DNA from: Spirochaetaceae bacterium
Lineage (GTDB): Bacteria; Spirochaetota; Spirochaetia; SZUA-6; RPPD01
Assembly: GCA_003818675.1 (NCBI GenBank)
Contig: RPPD01000062.1
Span: forward strand, 1 to 8,678
Reading direction: 5' to 3'
Length of the DNA stretch: 8,678 bases
Shown here: positions 1 through 5,865 of the stretch, piece after piece
Layout of the letters: each line of letters opens with the position of its first letter
Numbering within the stretch: the stretch's first letter is position 1
The notes under the pieces: generated by a model
Seen by the model: only the letters and a program-made list of their open reading frames with translations
Database searches by the model: none
What the model was told of the DNA's origin: nothing
Made by a program: the position numbers and the translations under genes

Positions 1-307
1 CTTCGATATCGTCATTCAATTCTTCCATTGCTGCCAGAAAGAGCTTCTCAAGATCAGTCGCAAACTCGGCTTCAAGTTCCTCAATACGGACATACACGAC
101 AGCGCCATCGCCCTCGCCATCCTGGAAGGCCCCAGAGCTGTAAAATCCGTAACCGTCATCGTCGTCATCATTGAAAATCCAGTTTGCAGGATACTGGATT
201 GTAAAGCGGTCTTCCTCGCTTGCATACTTCTTTGTGTCAGCGCCAAACGCGACTGCTGCCAGCAGCACAAATCCAAGCGCTATAACCGCTATTTTTCTTG
301 TTTTCAT
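1..307 (-). CDS. Secreted PsbP/DcrB-like protein, 5' part only (C-terminus beyond window)
   Basis: Reading leftward from ATG at 307, an open frame of about 102 codons runs off the left edge. The first residues form a signal peptide: basic MKTRK, a hydrophobic core at about residues 6-20, and a likely cleavage after AFG near residue 22. The mature part has FTIQYPANW at about residues 35-43, the phrase that typically opens PsbP/Mog1/DcrB-like domains, then a run of five Asp (47-51) and an acidic helix at the truncated end. A strong AGGGGG ribosome site precedes the ATG. A periplasmic or lipid-free exported protein is likely; its function is unknown. It is divergent from the membrane protein at 457. 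The family call rests on the short motif and could be only a general fold resemblance. Confidence 0.7.
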   Translation of the reverse strand, partial: MKTRKIAVIALGFVLLAAVAFGADTKKYASEEDRFTIQYPANWIFNDDDDDGYGFYSSGAFQDGEGDGAVVYVRIEELEAEFATDLEKLFLAAMEELNDDIE

Positions 308-329
308 TATTATCCCCCTGTTTAATCAA

Positions 330-335
330 TTATAA
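330..335 (-). promoter_or_regulatory. Candidate -10 element for the secreted PsbP-like gene
   Basis: The minus strand carries TATAAT here, about 23 bases before the ATG at 307. No good -35 hexamer lies 16-18 bases upstream, so this is a tentative promoter, placed because the gene is divergent and must start in this spacer. Confidence 0.3.
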
Positions 336-407
336 TACAATTCCAGCGTTATAACAGGAAACAATCGCAAATTCACAAGGATACAGTTATACCCTGGAAT
401 TCGGGCA

Positions 408-437
408 GTGACAAAGCCCATATTTGCAGGCTATATT
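408..437 (+). promoter_or_regulatory. Candidate promoter for the membrane protein at 457
   Basis: GTGACA (408-413) and TATATT (432-437) are separated by 18 bases, a plausible housekeeping sigma promoter with transcription starting near 444. A GGAGA ribosome site follows just before the ATG at 457. The hexamers are not consensus, so confidence is moderate at best. Confidence 0.35.
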
Positions 438-456
438 TTGATACGGAGAATAAATC

Positions 457-1044
457 ATGGACATAAGTAAAACGGGCTTATTCAATGGCCAGGCGGTCAT
501 TGTGTCATTCATTGTTTTCCTGGCCTGCTATATTCTGGTCGGTGGAGGATTGATCGGCGCGGCCGCGGTTTCAAAAGCCGCCGCAGAATCAGCTGATTCC
601 GTTGGGGTGACAATTCCGGACATGGTCTTTTCTTATGCGCCGGAAAAGCTCGTCGGCATGTTCGAGGTATTAGGCCCCACAGGCCGCGAAGCGTATCTTG
701 CCATGAACGCGGTTGATTTCGTATTTGCAGTTGCCTATGGGATCTTTTTCTTCATTACTTTGGGCTGGCTTGCACAGAGATTTTTCCCCTCGCGGCCCGG
801 CCTGCGCTGGACCGGCTTGATTGGTGTTGCGGGAGCGATAGCTGATGAGACGGAAAATATTGTCTACAGGCTTATTGCAGGCGGAAGCGCCGGACTTGAC
901 GGAAGCCTTTCGGGTATTGCTGCCATTGCCTCGCCAATCAAGTACATGCTCATCAGCGTCTCCATGTTTATGGTGCTCGCTGGAGGCTTGGTTTTCATCG
1001 TCATCACCCTGCGCGAGCGAAACAACCGCGCTTTTACACGGTAA
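457..1044 (+). CDS. Four-helix inner-membrane protein of unknown function
   Basis: This is a 195-residue integral membrane protein with hydrophobic segments at about 12-38, 84-108, 117-140 (weaker) and 162-185. A soluble loop of about 45 residues lies between the first two. The C-terminal tail is basic (LRERNNRAFTR), as expected for a cytoplasmic end. An acidic ADETEN stretch at about 129-134, in or beside the third helix, is unusual and could be functional. I do not recognise a named family. The start ATG is preceded by GGAGA at a good distance. The gene faces the bacteriohemerythrin gene, and their 3' ends overlap by 11 bp. It has no evident operon partner on its own strand. Confidence 0.8.
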   Translation: MDISKTGLFNGQAVIVSFIVFLACYILVGGGLIGAAAVSKAAAESADSVGVTIPDMVFSYAPEKLVGMFEVLGPTGREAYLAMNAVDFVFAVAYGIFFFITLGWLAQRFFPSRPGLRWTGLIGVAGAIADETENIVYRLIAGGSAGLDGSLSGIAAIASPIKYMLISVSMFMVLAGGLVFIVITLRERNNRAFTR

Positions 1045-1447
1045 TATTTTTTCCCTGGAAAAAATCCCTGTAGGACGAGTCGCTCCCCCTGATATGTTTG
1101 ATAAGCCATTCTTTCAAAAATGTAAAAATCTCGAACGTGACCGTCACCTCGCCCTTTTTGAACCGTGCGATGAACTCATTAACCTTTTCCACGAATGCGC
1201 GGTGTTCCCAAATGTGGGTTTCAGCGCCATGGAATCCATATTGCTTGAAGGCTTTCTCCTCGGAACCGAAATGATATTCCGTATATTGCTGAAGCTCCTG
1301 CAGGACATCACCCACGATGTCGCGACCCTTGCCCTCCCGCATTGCGGAAAAAAGCGCATTCAGAACTTCGATCAGTTTCTTGTGCTGGGAATCAAAGAGC
1401 TTGACTCCCACGCTTAAGCCATCGGACCACTCAATAAAATCTGTCAT
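1034..1447 (-). CDS. Bacteriohemerythrin (non-heme di-iron O2-binding protein)
   Basis: This is a 137-residue single-domain hemerythrin that binds O2 reversibly at a di-iron centre. In anaerobes and microaerophiles it is thought to buffer, deliver or sense oxygen in the cytoplasm. All seven expected iron ligands are visible: His22 (DSQHKK), His59 and Glu63 (YHFGSEE), His78 and His82 (THIWEH), His118 and Asp123 (KHIRGSD). Length is normal for the family. The ATG at 1447 was chosen over an in-frame start 12 codons upstream because AGGGGG lies just before it and MTDFIEW begins the domain as usual. No signal peptide or fused sensor domain is present, so it is a free-standing carrier. Its 3' end overlaps the converging membrane-protein gene. 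Confidence 0.96.
   Translation of the reverse strand: MTDFIEWSDGLSVGVKLFDSQHKKLIEVLNALFSAMREGKGRDIVGDVLQELQQYTEYHFGSEEKAFKQYGFHGAETHIWEHRAFVEKVNEFIARFKKGEVTVTFEIFTFLKEWLIKHIRGSDSSYRDFFQGKNITV
1046..1065. repeat. AT-rich perfect inverted repeat at the convergent 3' ends
   Basis: ATTTTTTCC-CT-GGAAAAAAT is a perfect 9-bp inverted repeat, two bases after the plus-strand membrane gene stops and inside the last codons of the hemerythrin gene. With an opened loop it could form a hairpin acting as a weak terminator for the plus-strand gene, but there is no separate U-tract beyond the stem, so its role is uncertain. Confidence 0.4.
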
Positions 1448-1504
1448 GATACCCCCTGTCCGGATATAATTGAAACATCGCACTTCTTTCCGCGAATTTC
1501 AACC

Positions 1505-1531
1505 AAAAAACGCCGGCCATACATACTGGCG
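1505..1531 (-). terminator. Candidate Rho-independent terminator downstream of the GNAT remnant
   Basis: On the minus strand CGCCAG and CCGGCG pair (one mismatch) around a 9-base loop and are followed immediately by six T. It lies 38 bases past the stop of the GNAT remnant and before the hemerythrin gene, so it would insulate the two. The short imperfect stem keeps confidence moderate. Confidence 0.5.
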
Positions 1532-1568
1532 CTTGTGACAGGTTCAGGGACGATTACTTTTTTCACGG

Positions 1569-1918
1569 TCAGTAGTTCTCATTCAACCATCCGTATATTT
1601 TCGGGAACAGGACCTCTATCAGTGCGGCCTGCCAATTGTCCGTGCACCAGACATCCGGATACCACGCGCGCAATTGCGCGTTGATGTGGTTCTCGAACGG
1701 GATCGCGTACTCGTAGCCGAACTGTCTGTAGTAATAGGGAATCCCCTGGATGATGCAGATGATATATTTCTCTTTGGCCGCGCACATCCTCGCCCTGGTG
1801 GATGATATGGTTGAAATCCGCAACACGGATAAAATCCTTTTCAGTCGCGGCGATTTTAAGAATAAAGCCGTCTGCGAGACCTGCCCTGTGTTTGTCTGTT
1901 ACGAGATATCGTTTTCAT
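1569..1918 (-). pseudogene. Decayed GNAT-family N-acetyltransferase remnant
   Basis: Two pieces of a GNAT acetyltransferase lie in different frames. The N-terminal piece (about 1914 down to 1785) reads LADGFILKIAATEKDF then RVADFNHIIHQGEDV, like the opening beta strand and helix of the fold. The second (about 1790 to 1569, other frame) contains GIPYYYRQFGYEYA, a hallmark phrase of a long GNAT subfamily, and ends YPDVW...LFPKIYGWLNENY, like the extreme C-terminus of such proteins. The acetyl-CoA loop region between them and most of the C-terminal half are missing. Intact relatives, as I recall them, are over 300 residues; only about 110 codons remain here. A possible original ATG at 1918 is also out of frame by one base in an A-run. 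The gene cannot make an active enzyme. The family call is from motif memory, not a search. Confidence 0.7.
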
Positions 1919-2009
1919 TATTGTTTTTTGTGGTTATCTGGCAAGGAGAAAAAGAAGCATGGAATTCATAAATTTCCTTCCAATCAGATTTAACAAATAG
2001 CCTGGACAT
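1899..2009 (-). CDS. Small 36-codon open frame with a good ribosome site
   Basis: ATG at 2009 is preceded by AAGGAG at 2023-2018 with 8 bases between, a strong initiation signal. The frame begins MSRLFVKSDWKEIYEF and stops after 36 codons at 1899, overlapping the start of the GNAT remnant by about 20 bases. I recognise no family. It may be the surviving 5' end of a longer decayed gene rather than a functional peptide; the strong ribosome site is the main reason to list it. Confidence 0.3.
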   Translation of the reverse strand: MSRLFVKSDWKEIYEFHASFSPCQITTKNNNENDIS

Positions 2010-2070
2010 GATATACTCTCCTTGCCAATTTGGTCAATTACTGCCAGGATTTATTTAAAAGGAGTTGTGC

Positions 2071-2478
2071 ATGCCCTCCAAAAAGACAAAGAAAACCGGC
2101 CGGAACGTCAGTACGGTTGTCAACCAGGATCACCGCAGGCCCGCTTCATCAGGGATATTAAACCGCCGCGGTGTACTCGTCATTCTTTCACATAACAAGT
2201 TCGGCAGGGCATATGTACTGAAAAAACCTGTTACCACAATAGGCAGAAGCGACAAGTGCGATATCGTCCTTGAAGATCCAATGCTAAGCCGCGTACACTG
2301 CACCATAACGGTTGATGAAACCGGCCTTTTCTATATAGAAGACAAATCTCCCACAAATCCTTCTTTCATCAACTCGCATGAGGTGAAAAAAAAGAGCATG
2401 ATCCACTATGCAGACCGTATTGTGACAGGGGAGACCATCTTCAGGTTTTTCCTGGAAGAGGCTGTGGAGAAGGAATGA
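2071..2478 (+). CDS. Small FHA-domain (phosphothreonine-binding) protein
   Basis: This 135-residue protein has one forkhead-associated domain at about residues 35-127. The core motifs are clear: TTIGRS (55-60), DIVLEDP (64-70) and SRVHC (73-77), carrying the Arg, Ser and His that shape the phosphothreonine pocket. The usual NGT-x-VNG segment is changed to NPSFINSH (96-103). The N-terminal 30 residues are basic and Thr/Ser-rich, and could be a disordered tail or a phosphorylation site. ATG at 2071 is chosen because AAAAGGAG ends 6 bases before it; an in-frame TTG at 2065 would sit against that site. The stop is one base from the nikR start, so the two are co-transcribed and probably coupled. 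Its partner is unknown; no Ser/Thr kinase lies in the window. Confidence 0.92.
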   Translation: MPSKKTKKTGRNVSTVVNQDHRRPASSGILNRRGVLVILSHNKFGRAYVLKKPVTTIGRSDKCDIVLEDPMLSRVHCTITVDETGLFYIEDKSPTNPSFINSHEVKKKSMIHYADRIVTGETIFRFFLEEAVEKE

Positions 2479-2479
2479 T

Positions 2480-2902
2480 ATGAAAGAGAAAAAATCCCCG
2501 CTCGAAAGGTTTTCCGTCACAATTGAACAGAAACTCCTCGCGCGGTTTGACACCTATATCGTCGGCAAGGGTTATGCCACGCGCTCCGAGGCTGTGCGGG
2601 ACTTAGTCCGAGACACCCTTGTGCAAGAGAACTGCGCCAACCCGAACGCGGAAGCCGCCGGTGTCGTGGTTCTCGTATACAATCATCATGAACGTCAACT
2701 CTCGGGCAAACTCACCGACGAACAGCACAAGGTATTCCACTCAATCATTTCAGCAATGCATGTCCACATGGATCACGACAACTGCATGGAAATTATAGCC
2801 CTCAGGGGCAAGGCCGAGGAGATCAAAAAAGTGGCGGACTCTCTCATCTGCATGAAGGGTGTCCGCCACGGCAAATACATAGAGACATCCGCGGAAACCT
2901 GA
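2480..2902 (+). CDS. nikR: Nickel-responsive transcriptional regulator NikR
   Basis: NikR is a tetrameric ribbon-helix-helix repressor that binds DNA when loaded with Ni(II) and shuts off nickel uptake. The 140-residue product has the DNA-binding beta strand and helices at about 10-50 (RFSVTIEQKLL, then RSEAVRDLVRD), followed by the ACT-like nickel domain. The four high-affinity ligands are present: His83 (EQHK), His94 and His96 (MHVHMDHD) and Cys102 (DNCMEI), matching His76, His87, His89 and Cys95 of the E. coli protein. The C-terminal GVRHG motif is also kept. AAGGA inside the end of the FHA gene serves as ribosome site. It converges on a metal ABC transporter operon whose promoter carries a NikR-like operator at 5839-5865. 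Confidence 0.95.
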   Translation: MKEKKSPLERFSVTIEQKLLARFDTYIVGKGYATRSEAVRDLVRDTLVQENCANPNAEAAGVVVLVYNHHERQLSGKLTDEQHKVFHSIISAMHVHMDHDNCMEIIALRGKAEEIKKVADSLICMKGVRHGKYIETSAET

Positions 2903-2923
2903 TTTCAAATCAGCGCGGTTTTT
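2889..2923 (+). terminator. Hairpin terminator spanning the nikR stop codon
   Basis: CCGCG (2889-2893) pairs with CGCGG (2914-2918). Inside it, CTGATTT-C-AAATCAG (2899-2913) forms a second perfect stem, the two separated by a one-sided GAAAC bulge, and TTTTT follows at 2919-2923. The inner palindrome contains the TGA of nikR (2900-2902) and, on the other strand, the TGA of the converging methyltransferase (2912-2910). The T-tract favours termination of the plus-strand fha-nikR transcript; no U-tract serves the opposite direction. Confidence 0.65.
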
Positions 2924-3530
2924 CACCGAAGAGCATGAACAAGCCAGGCTCGTCAAGAGCGCGGACTACGTCAAAACCCGCGCTTTCCGCATAGACCTTC
3001 AGAGTCGAAAGGTCTGGCAGCACATGCGTGTTCACCGGCGCCTGAAGCGTTTTGTGAAATTCGTTTAATTCCATCGAACTTGAAACATGCAGGATTAAAA
3101 ACCTTCTTCCAGGCGCAAGCACATGATAAAATCCTTCGATTACCTTCTGTTTGTTTTCAAAATGCGGAAACGCGGAAAAGCATATTACGGCGCCCAGACT
3201 TGCTTCTGCGCGCGAATCCAGAAACTCCAGGATGTCGCTGCAAACAAGCTCGATCCGTTTGGATGGATGCTTTTTCCCCGCGGCCTCAAGCATAAGGGGA
3301 GCGACATCGCACCCGATTATTTTTCCGGCCTTGCCCACCTGCGGTAAAAGATGCGGGAACAGAACTCCTGTCCCGCATCCTGCATCAAGTACGAAATCAC
3401 CAGGATTGATCGCAAGCCCGGCAATGGACTCCGCCACCTTTGCCTGCGCTCTGCCATCCAGGACCATCATGTTGTCCCAGTCATGCGCGATACGGTCAAA
3501 GTATTCCGCGTTTTGTACCGGACCGTTCAT
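2910..3530 (-). CDS. Class I SAM-dependent methyltransferase, last gene of the metal ABC operon
   Basis: This 206-residue Rossmann-fold methyltransferase has motif I VLDAGCGTG at 47-55, the acidic end of strand 2 at IIGCD (71-75), motif II/III around CSDILEF (97-103), and a post-motif with HVLAPGRRF (136-144) typical of the UbiE/Methyltransf_11/25 group. The N-terminus NAEYFDRIAHDWDN is the usual cap of this group. It acts in the cytoplasm; the acceptor substrate cannot be read from sequence. Its ATG overlaps the stop of the binding-protein gene as ATGA, with GAGG about 10 bases upstream, so translation is coupled to the transporter. That implies a role tied to the imported metal, or simple hitch-hiking. 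The 3' end is 7 bases from that of nikR. Confidence 0.9.
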   Translation of the reverse strand: MNGPVQNAEYFDRIAHDWDNMMVLDGRAQAKVAESIAGLAINPGDFVLDAGCGTGVLFPHLLPQVGKAGKIIGCDVAPLMLEAAGKKHPSKRIELVCSDILEFLDSRAEASLGAVICFSAFPHFENKQKVIEGFYHVLAPGRRFLILHVSSSMELNEFHKTLQAPVNTHVLPDLSTLKVYAESAGFDVVRALDEPGLFMLFGEKPR

Positions 3531-4315
3531 TTTTTCAGAACCTCAAGCAGCTGTGCTTTGTTGTAATTCAACACGTCCACAAGGGTCCTCGTGTTGCCCT
3601 TTCCCGGAAAGTTGATGAACTCCGCGATCTTCAACCCTCCAAGAGTTTCTGACAACGGCGAGGCGACCGGGTTATGCCAGTTGTCAATGGCGACTATCGC
3701 ACCGGTTTTGGAAAGATCCGCGATCTGTTTTGCCTCAAGCGGCGCGGGTCCAAAAGCACCCGCCACCTTTACGCCGAAGAGTTCGGCCAGCACTTTCTGA
3801 TAGTAGTGCACGACGATCGGCTTTTCAGTCACGCCGGCCATCGCAAGCTCCTCCCTGCACGCCGCAAACGCCGCCTCGAGCTCCTTTATATTGGCCCCGG
3901 CCTTTTCGGTTGTGCCTGCGGCCGCCGCGATGTCAAGGATTGCCTTCTTCATGTTGGCGGGATTGTAATCAGTCTGGATTTTTATCATGGTCAGCTTTGT
4001 TGTGGTTCCCTCGTCAGTCAGGCGTTTCATCATTGTCTCATAACCAGAATACACGAAAAGCTTTGCCCCCGATATAATTCTGATGTCGTCAGGCTTCAGT
4101 TCATACTCCGGCGGATGCTGCAGATCGTACGGCGTGAGCACGTGGCAGTCTTCCACTCCCGCAGCCACAGCATACGCCGCGGTCCAGGCATTGGTCGCCA
4201 CGACAGTCGCCTGCGGTTTCCGGCTTTCTCCGCATCCGGCAAACATCCCGGCCAGAAGCAAAATGGCAAAAAATAATCTGCCCGCACCTTTCGCGCATAA
4301 TACTCGATTCATCAT
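3527..4315 (-). CDS. Metal ABC transporter substrate-binding lipoprotein (ZnuA/TroA family, cluster A-I)
   Basis: This is a 262-residue extracytoplasmic metal receptor. A lipoprotein signal ends LAGMFAGC, with Cys28 as the lipidated residue. The family pattern continues with TNAWTAAYA (41-49), QHPPEYELKPDDI (66-78) and the long linker helix near 122-160. Candidate metal ligands are His67, His170 (VVHYYQK) and possibly Asp211 or His214 (IDNWHNP). The family motif is normally DPHxYE; here it is HPPEYE, so the His is moved two residues upstream and Pro takes its place. There is no His-rich loop as in many zinc-specific members. ATG at 4315 overlaps the permease TGA by one base (TGATG), and AAAGGAG lies just upstream; an adjacent ATG at 4312 is equally possible. 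Family membership is firm; the metal is not, and nickel is inferred from the operator. Confidence 0.9.
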   Translation of the reverse strand: MMNRVLCAKGAGRLFFAILLLAGMFAGCGESRKPQATVVATNAWTAAYAVAAGVEDCHVLTPYDLQHPPEYELKPDDIRIISGAKLFVYSGYETMMKRLTDEGTTTKLTMIKIQTDYNPANMKKAILDIAAAAGTTEKAGANIKELEAAFAACREELAMAGVTEKPIVVHYYQKVLAELFGVKVAGAFGPAPLEAKQIADLSKTGAIVAIDNWHNPVASPLSETLGGLKIAEFINFPGKGNTRTLVDVLNYNKAQLLEVLKK

Positions 4316-5172
4316 CAATACTCCTTTGTCCATGTTTTTTTGAAAATTCCCTTCAAGGACCTTTTCTTTGCGAGTTTTGCCCAGGCAAAACAAAGCGCAA
4401 AAACAAGGGCACCTACCAGGGTCACCCCGGAAGAAACGGGAATGTCCAGCGTGATTGCGAAGACAAATCCTCCCATTGAAAACACAAGGCCGAATACGGA
4501 AGCAGCCATGAAAAGACCACGCGCGCTTTTTGCGACAAGGAAGGCTGTTATGGCCGGGAGGACCAGAACCGAGTCAAGCAGCAGCGCGCCTATGAGTTTC
4601 ATGGCAAGTGCCACGGTGAGGCCGGTGAAAATTGAAACAAGGTTTGAGACAAGCGCCTCATTGATCCCGCTGGAAAATGCGATCTCGCGGTCATAGAGCA
4701 CGGCGATGATCCGGTTGAAAAAAATCGCGACCAGACTCGCGGTGACTGCCGCAAATCCGGCAATAATCGCGAGATCCGCGTTGGTAAGCGCAAACACGCT
4801 TCCCCACAGAAGCGAAAGTATGTCCTTGGCCGGAAGCGAGAATTTATAGATGACCACAAACGCGACCGCCACGGTCACGACCATGAAGAGGGCGGCAATG
4901 TACCCGGCGTTCAGTCTGCTCGCCCGTGAAAGCGGCGCGAGCAGAAGCACCAGAGCGATATTGAAAAGAAAACCCGCGACAAGCGGATCAATCCCCACTG
5001 CGAGCGCCACGGCGCTTCCCAGAAACGCGCCATGCATGAGGGTGAACTTGAAAGCGACGAGGTTGAGCCTGAGAATAAAAACGCCCACAAGGGGAAAGCA
5101 CAGGCCGGCCGCAAGGAGCGCGAATCCGCCTTTCAATAGAGGCGGGTATTGGAAAATCTCAAGGATATTCAT
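4315..5172 (-). CDS. Metal ABC transporter permease (ABC-3 family, ZnuB/TroC-like)
   Basis: This 285-residue polytopic permease has about eight hydrophobic segments beginning near residue 15. It carries the ABC-3 family hallmarks: LMHGAFLGSAVAL (45-57), the coupling segment around SLLWGSVFAL and a DSVLVLPAITAFLVA stretch in the second half. It would form a homodimeric channel in the inner membrane, powered by the ATPase upstream and fed by the lipoprotein downstream. The start ATG overlaps the ATPase stop as ATGA, and its own stop overlaps the lipoprotein start, so all four operon members are translationally coupled. Length is normal for the family. The family moves Zn, Mn or Fe in known cases; substrate is not readable from this subunit. 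Confidence 0.95.
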   Translation of the reverse strand: MNILEIFQYPPLLKGGFALLAAGLCFPLVGVFILRLNLVAFKFTLMHGAFLGSAVALAVGIDPLVAGFLFNIALVLLLAPLSRASRLNAGYIAALFMVVTVAVAFVVIYKFSLPAKDILSLLWGSVFALTNADLAIIAGFAAVTASLVAIFFNRIIAVLYDREIAFSSGINEALVSNLVSIFTGLTVALAMKLIGALLLDSVLVLPAITAFLVAKSARGLFMAASVFGLVFSMGGFVFAITLDIPVSSGVTLVGALVFALCFAWAKLAKKRSLKGIFKKTWTKEY

Positions 5173-5855
5173 GATACCCGGTCCTCATCGCGGATATCCA
5201 CGGTTCCGTTTTCCATGTGGACGATCTTCCACTTGCCCGCGTGCGTTTCGTGGAATTCGTGGCTGACCATGATGACGGTGATCCTGTCTTCCCGGTTGAG
5301 CCGCTCCAGCGAGAGAAGCAAATCTTTCTTTGACTGTTTGTCCAGGTACGAGGAAGGTTCGTCAAGCACCAGAATCGAAGGCTGCTGGCAGAGACACCGG
5401 GCGAGGGATACACGCTGTTTCTCCCCGCCTGAAAGCACGCTGTATGGGCTGCCCTGGAGATGAAGACAGTTCATGGACTCCATCGATTTCAGCACAAGCT
5501 GTTTTTTTTCATGATGCGGGCGGGAGAGCTCCACAGCGCCGATCCCGACCACCTCGCGCGCAGTGACTGGAAAATCCGCCGTCACTGCCTGCTGGTTTAC
5601 ATATGAAACCTTTTTGCGGATTTTCTTCCATTCCGGGGTTCCAACGCGGCAACCCATGACATGAATTTCCCCGGCCACGGCGGGCAGGAGGCCGAGTAAT
5701 ATCTTGACGAGCGTTGTCTTGCCGCATCCGTTCTCGCCGGTGATGACGACAAACTCTCCGGGCATCACGGTAAAATTAACTTCATTGTACAGAAGCCGGC
5801 TTTCAAAACCCGCGGCCAATCCAACAGCCTCAACATGCGTATTACGATATTTCAT
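5169..5855 (-). CDS. Metal ABC transporter ATP-binding subunit (ZnuC/TroB-like)
   Basis: This is a 228-residue ABC ATPase and the first gene of the operon. All catalytic elements are visible: Walker A GENGCGKTT (40-48), the Q-loop at NQQ (87-89), signature LSGGEKQR (141-148), Walker B ILVLDEP (161-167), D-loop SSYLD and H-loop His199. Length and the following permease place it in the ZnuC/MntB/TroB group. The ATG at 5855 is the only ATG ahead of the fold (the next Met is residue 31), yet no Shine-Dalgarno precedes it. A strong promoter puts the transcription start about 2 bases upstream, so the mRNA is probably leaderless. A perfect inverted repeat resembling a NikR operator covers the start codon. 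Confidence 0.95.
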   Translation of the reverse strand: MKYRNTHVEAVGLAAGFESRLLYNEVNFTVMPGEFVVITGENGCGKTTLVKILLGLLPAVAGEIHVMGCRVGTPEWKKIRKKVSYVNQQAVTADFPVTAREVVGIGAVELSRPHHEKKQLVLKSMESMNCLHLQGSPYSVLSGGEKQRVSLARCLCQQPSILVLDEPSSYLDKQSKKDLLLSLERLNREDRITVIMVSHEFHETHAGKWKIVHMENGTVDIRDEDRVS

Positions 5856-5865
5856 TTCGTAATAC
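5839..5865. promoter_or_regulatory. Candidate NikR operator over the start of the metal ABC operon
   Basis: GTATTAC-N13-GTAATAC is a perfect inverted repeat; the dyad in fact extends to 9 bp per arm with a 9-base centre. It overlaps the last bases of the -10 hexamer, the predicted +1 and the ATG at 5855. The half-sites and the 13-base spacing match the GTGTTAC-N13/14-GTAACAC pattern I recall for Geobacter NikR, apart from one symmetric base, and the outer GTAT/ATAC also recalls the E. coli GTATGA-N16-TCATAC site. An intact nikR lies beyond the operon's 3' end. Binding here would block RNA polymerase, so nickel-dependent repression is expected. Seen: the repeat and its position. Inferred: the regulator. 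Confidence 0.75.

Noticed and set aside
16..276. An 86-codon minus-strand frame inside the first gene
   Set aside because: The +1-shifted frame starting at 307 has a ribosome site, a signal peptide and a PsbP-like motif; this one has none.
845..1417. A 190-codon plus-strand frame covering the end of the membrane protein and the antisense of the hemerythrin
   Set aside because: Both overlapped genes are better supported; this frame has no ribosome site or recognisable domain.
1484..1535. Possible sigma54-like TGGCCGG...TTTTTTGG upstream of the hemerythrin gene
   Set aside because: The invariant GG/GC spacing of sigma54 promoters is not met; the stretch is better explained as a terminator.
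2025..2033. CCAATTTGG palindrome upstream of the FHA-nikR pair as a possible autoregulatory site
   Set aside because: Too short, common by chance and unlike the NikR half-site; I found no second GTATTAC-type site before these genes.
3674..4276. A 200-codon open frame on the plus strand opposite the binding-protein gene
   Set aside because: It is antisense to a clear metal-binding lipoprotein, has no ribosome site and reads as low-complexity Arg/His/Cys-rich sequence, typical of a shadow frame.
4850..5266. A 138-codon plus-strand frame opposite the permease and ATPase genes
   Set aside because: Composition is that of a complement frame and it conflicts with two certain ABC subunits.
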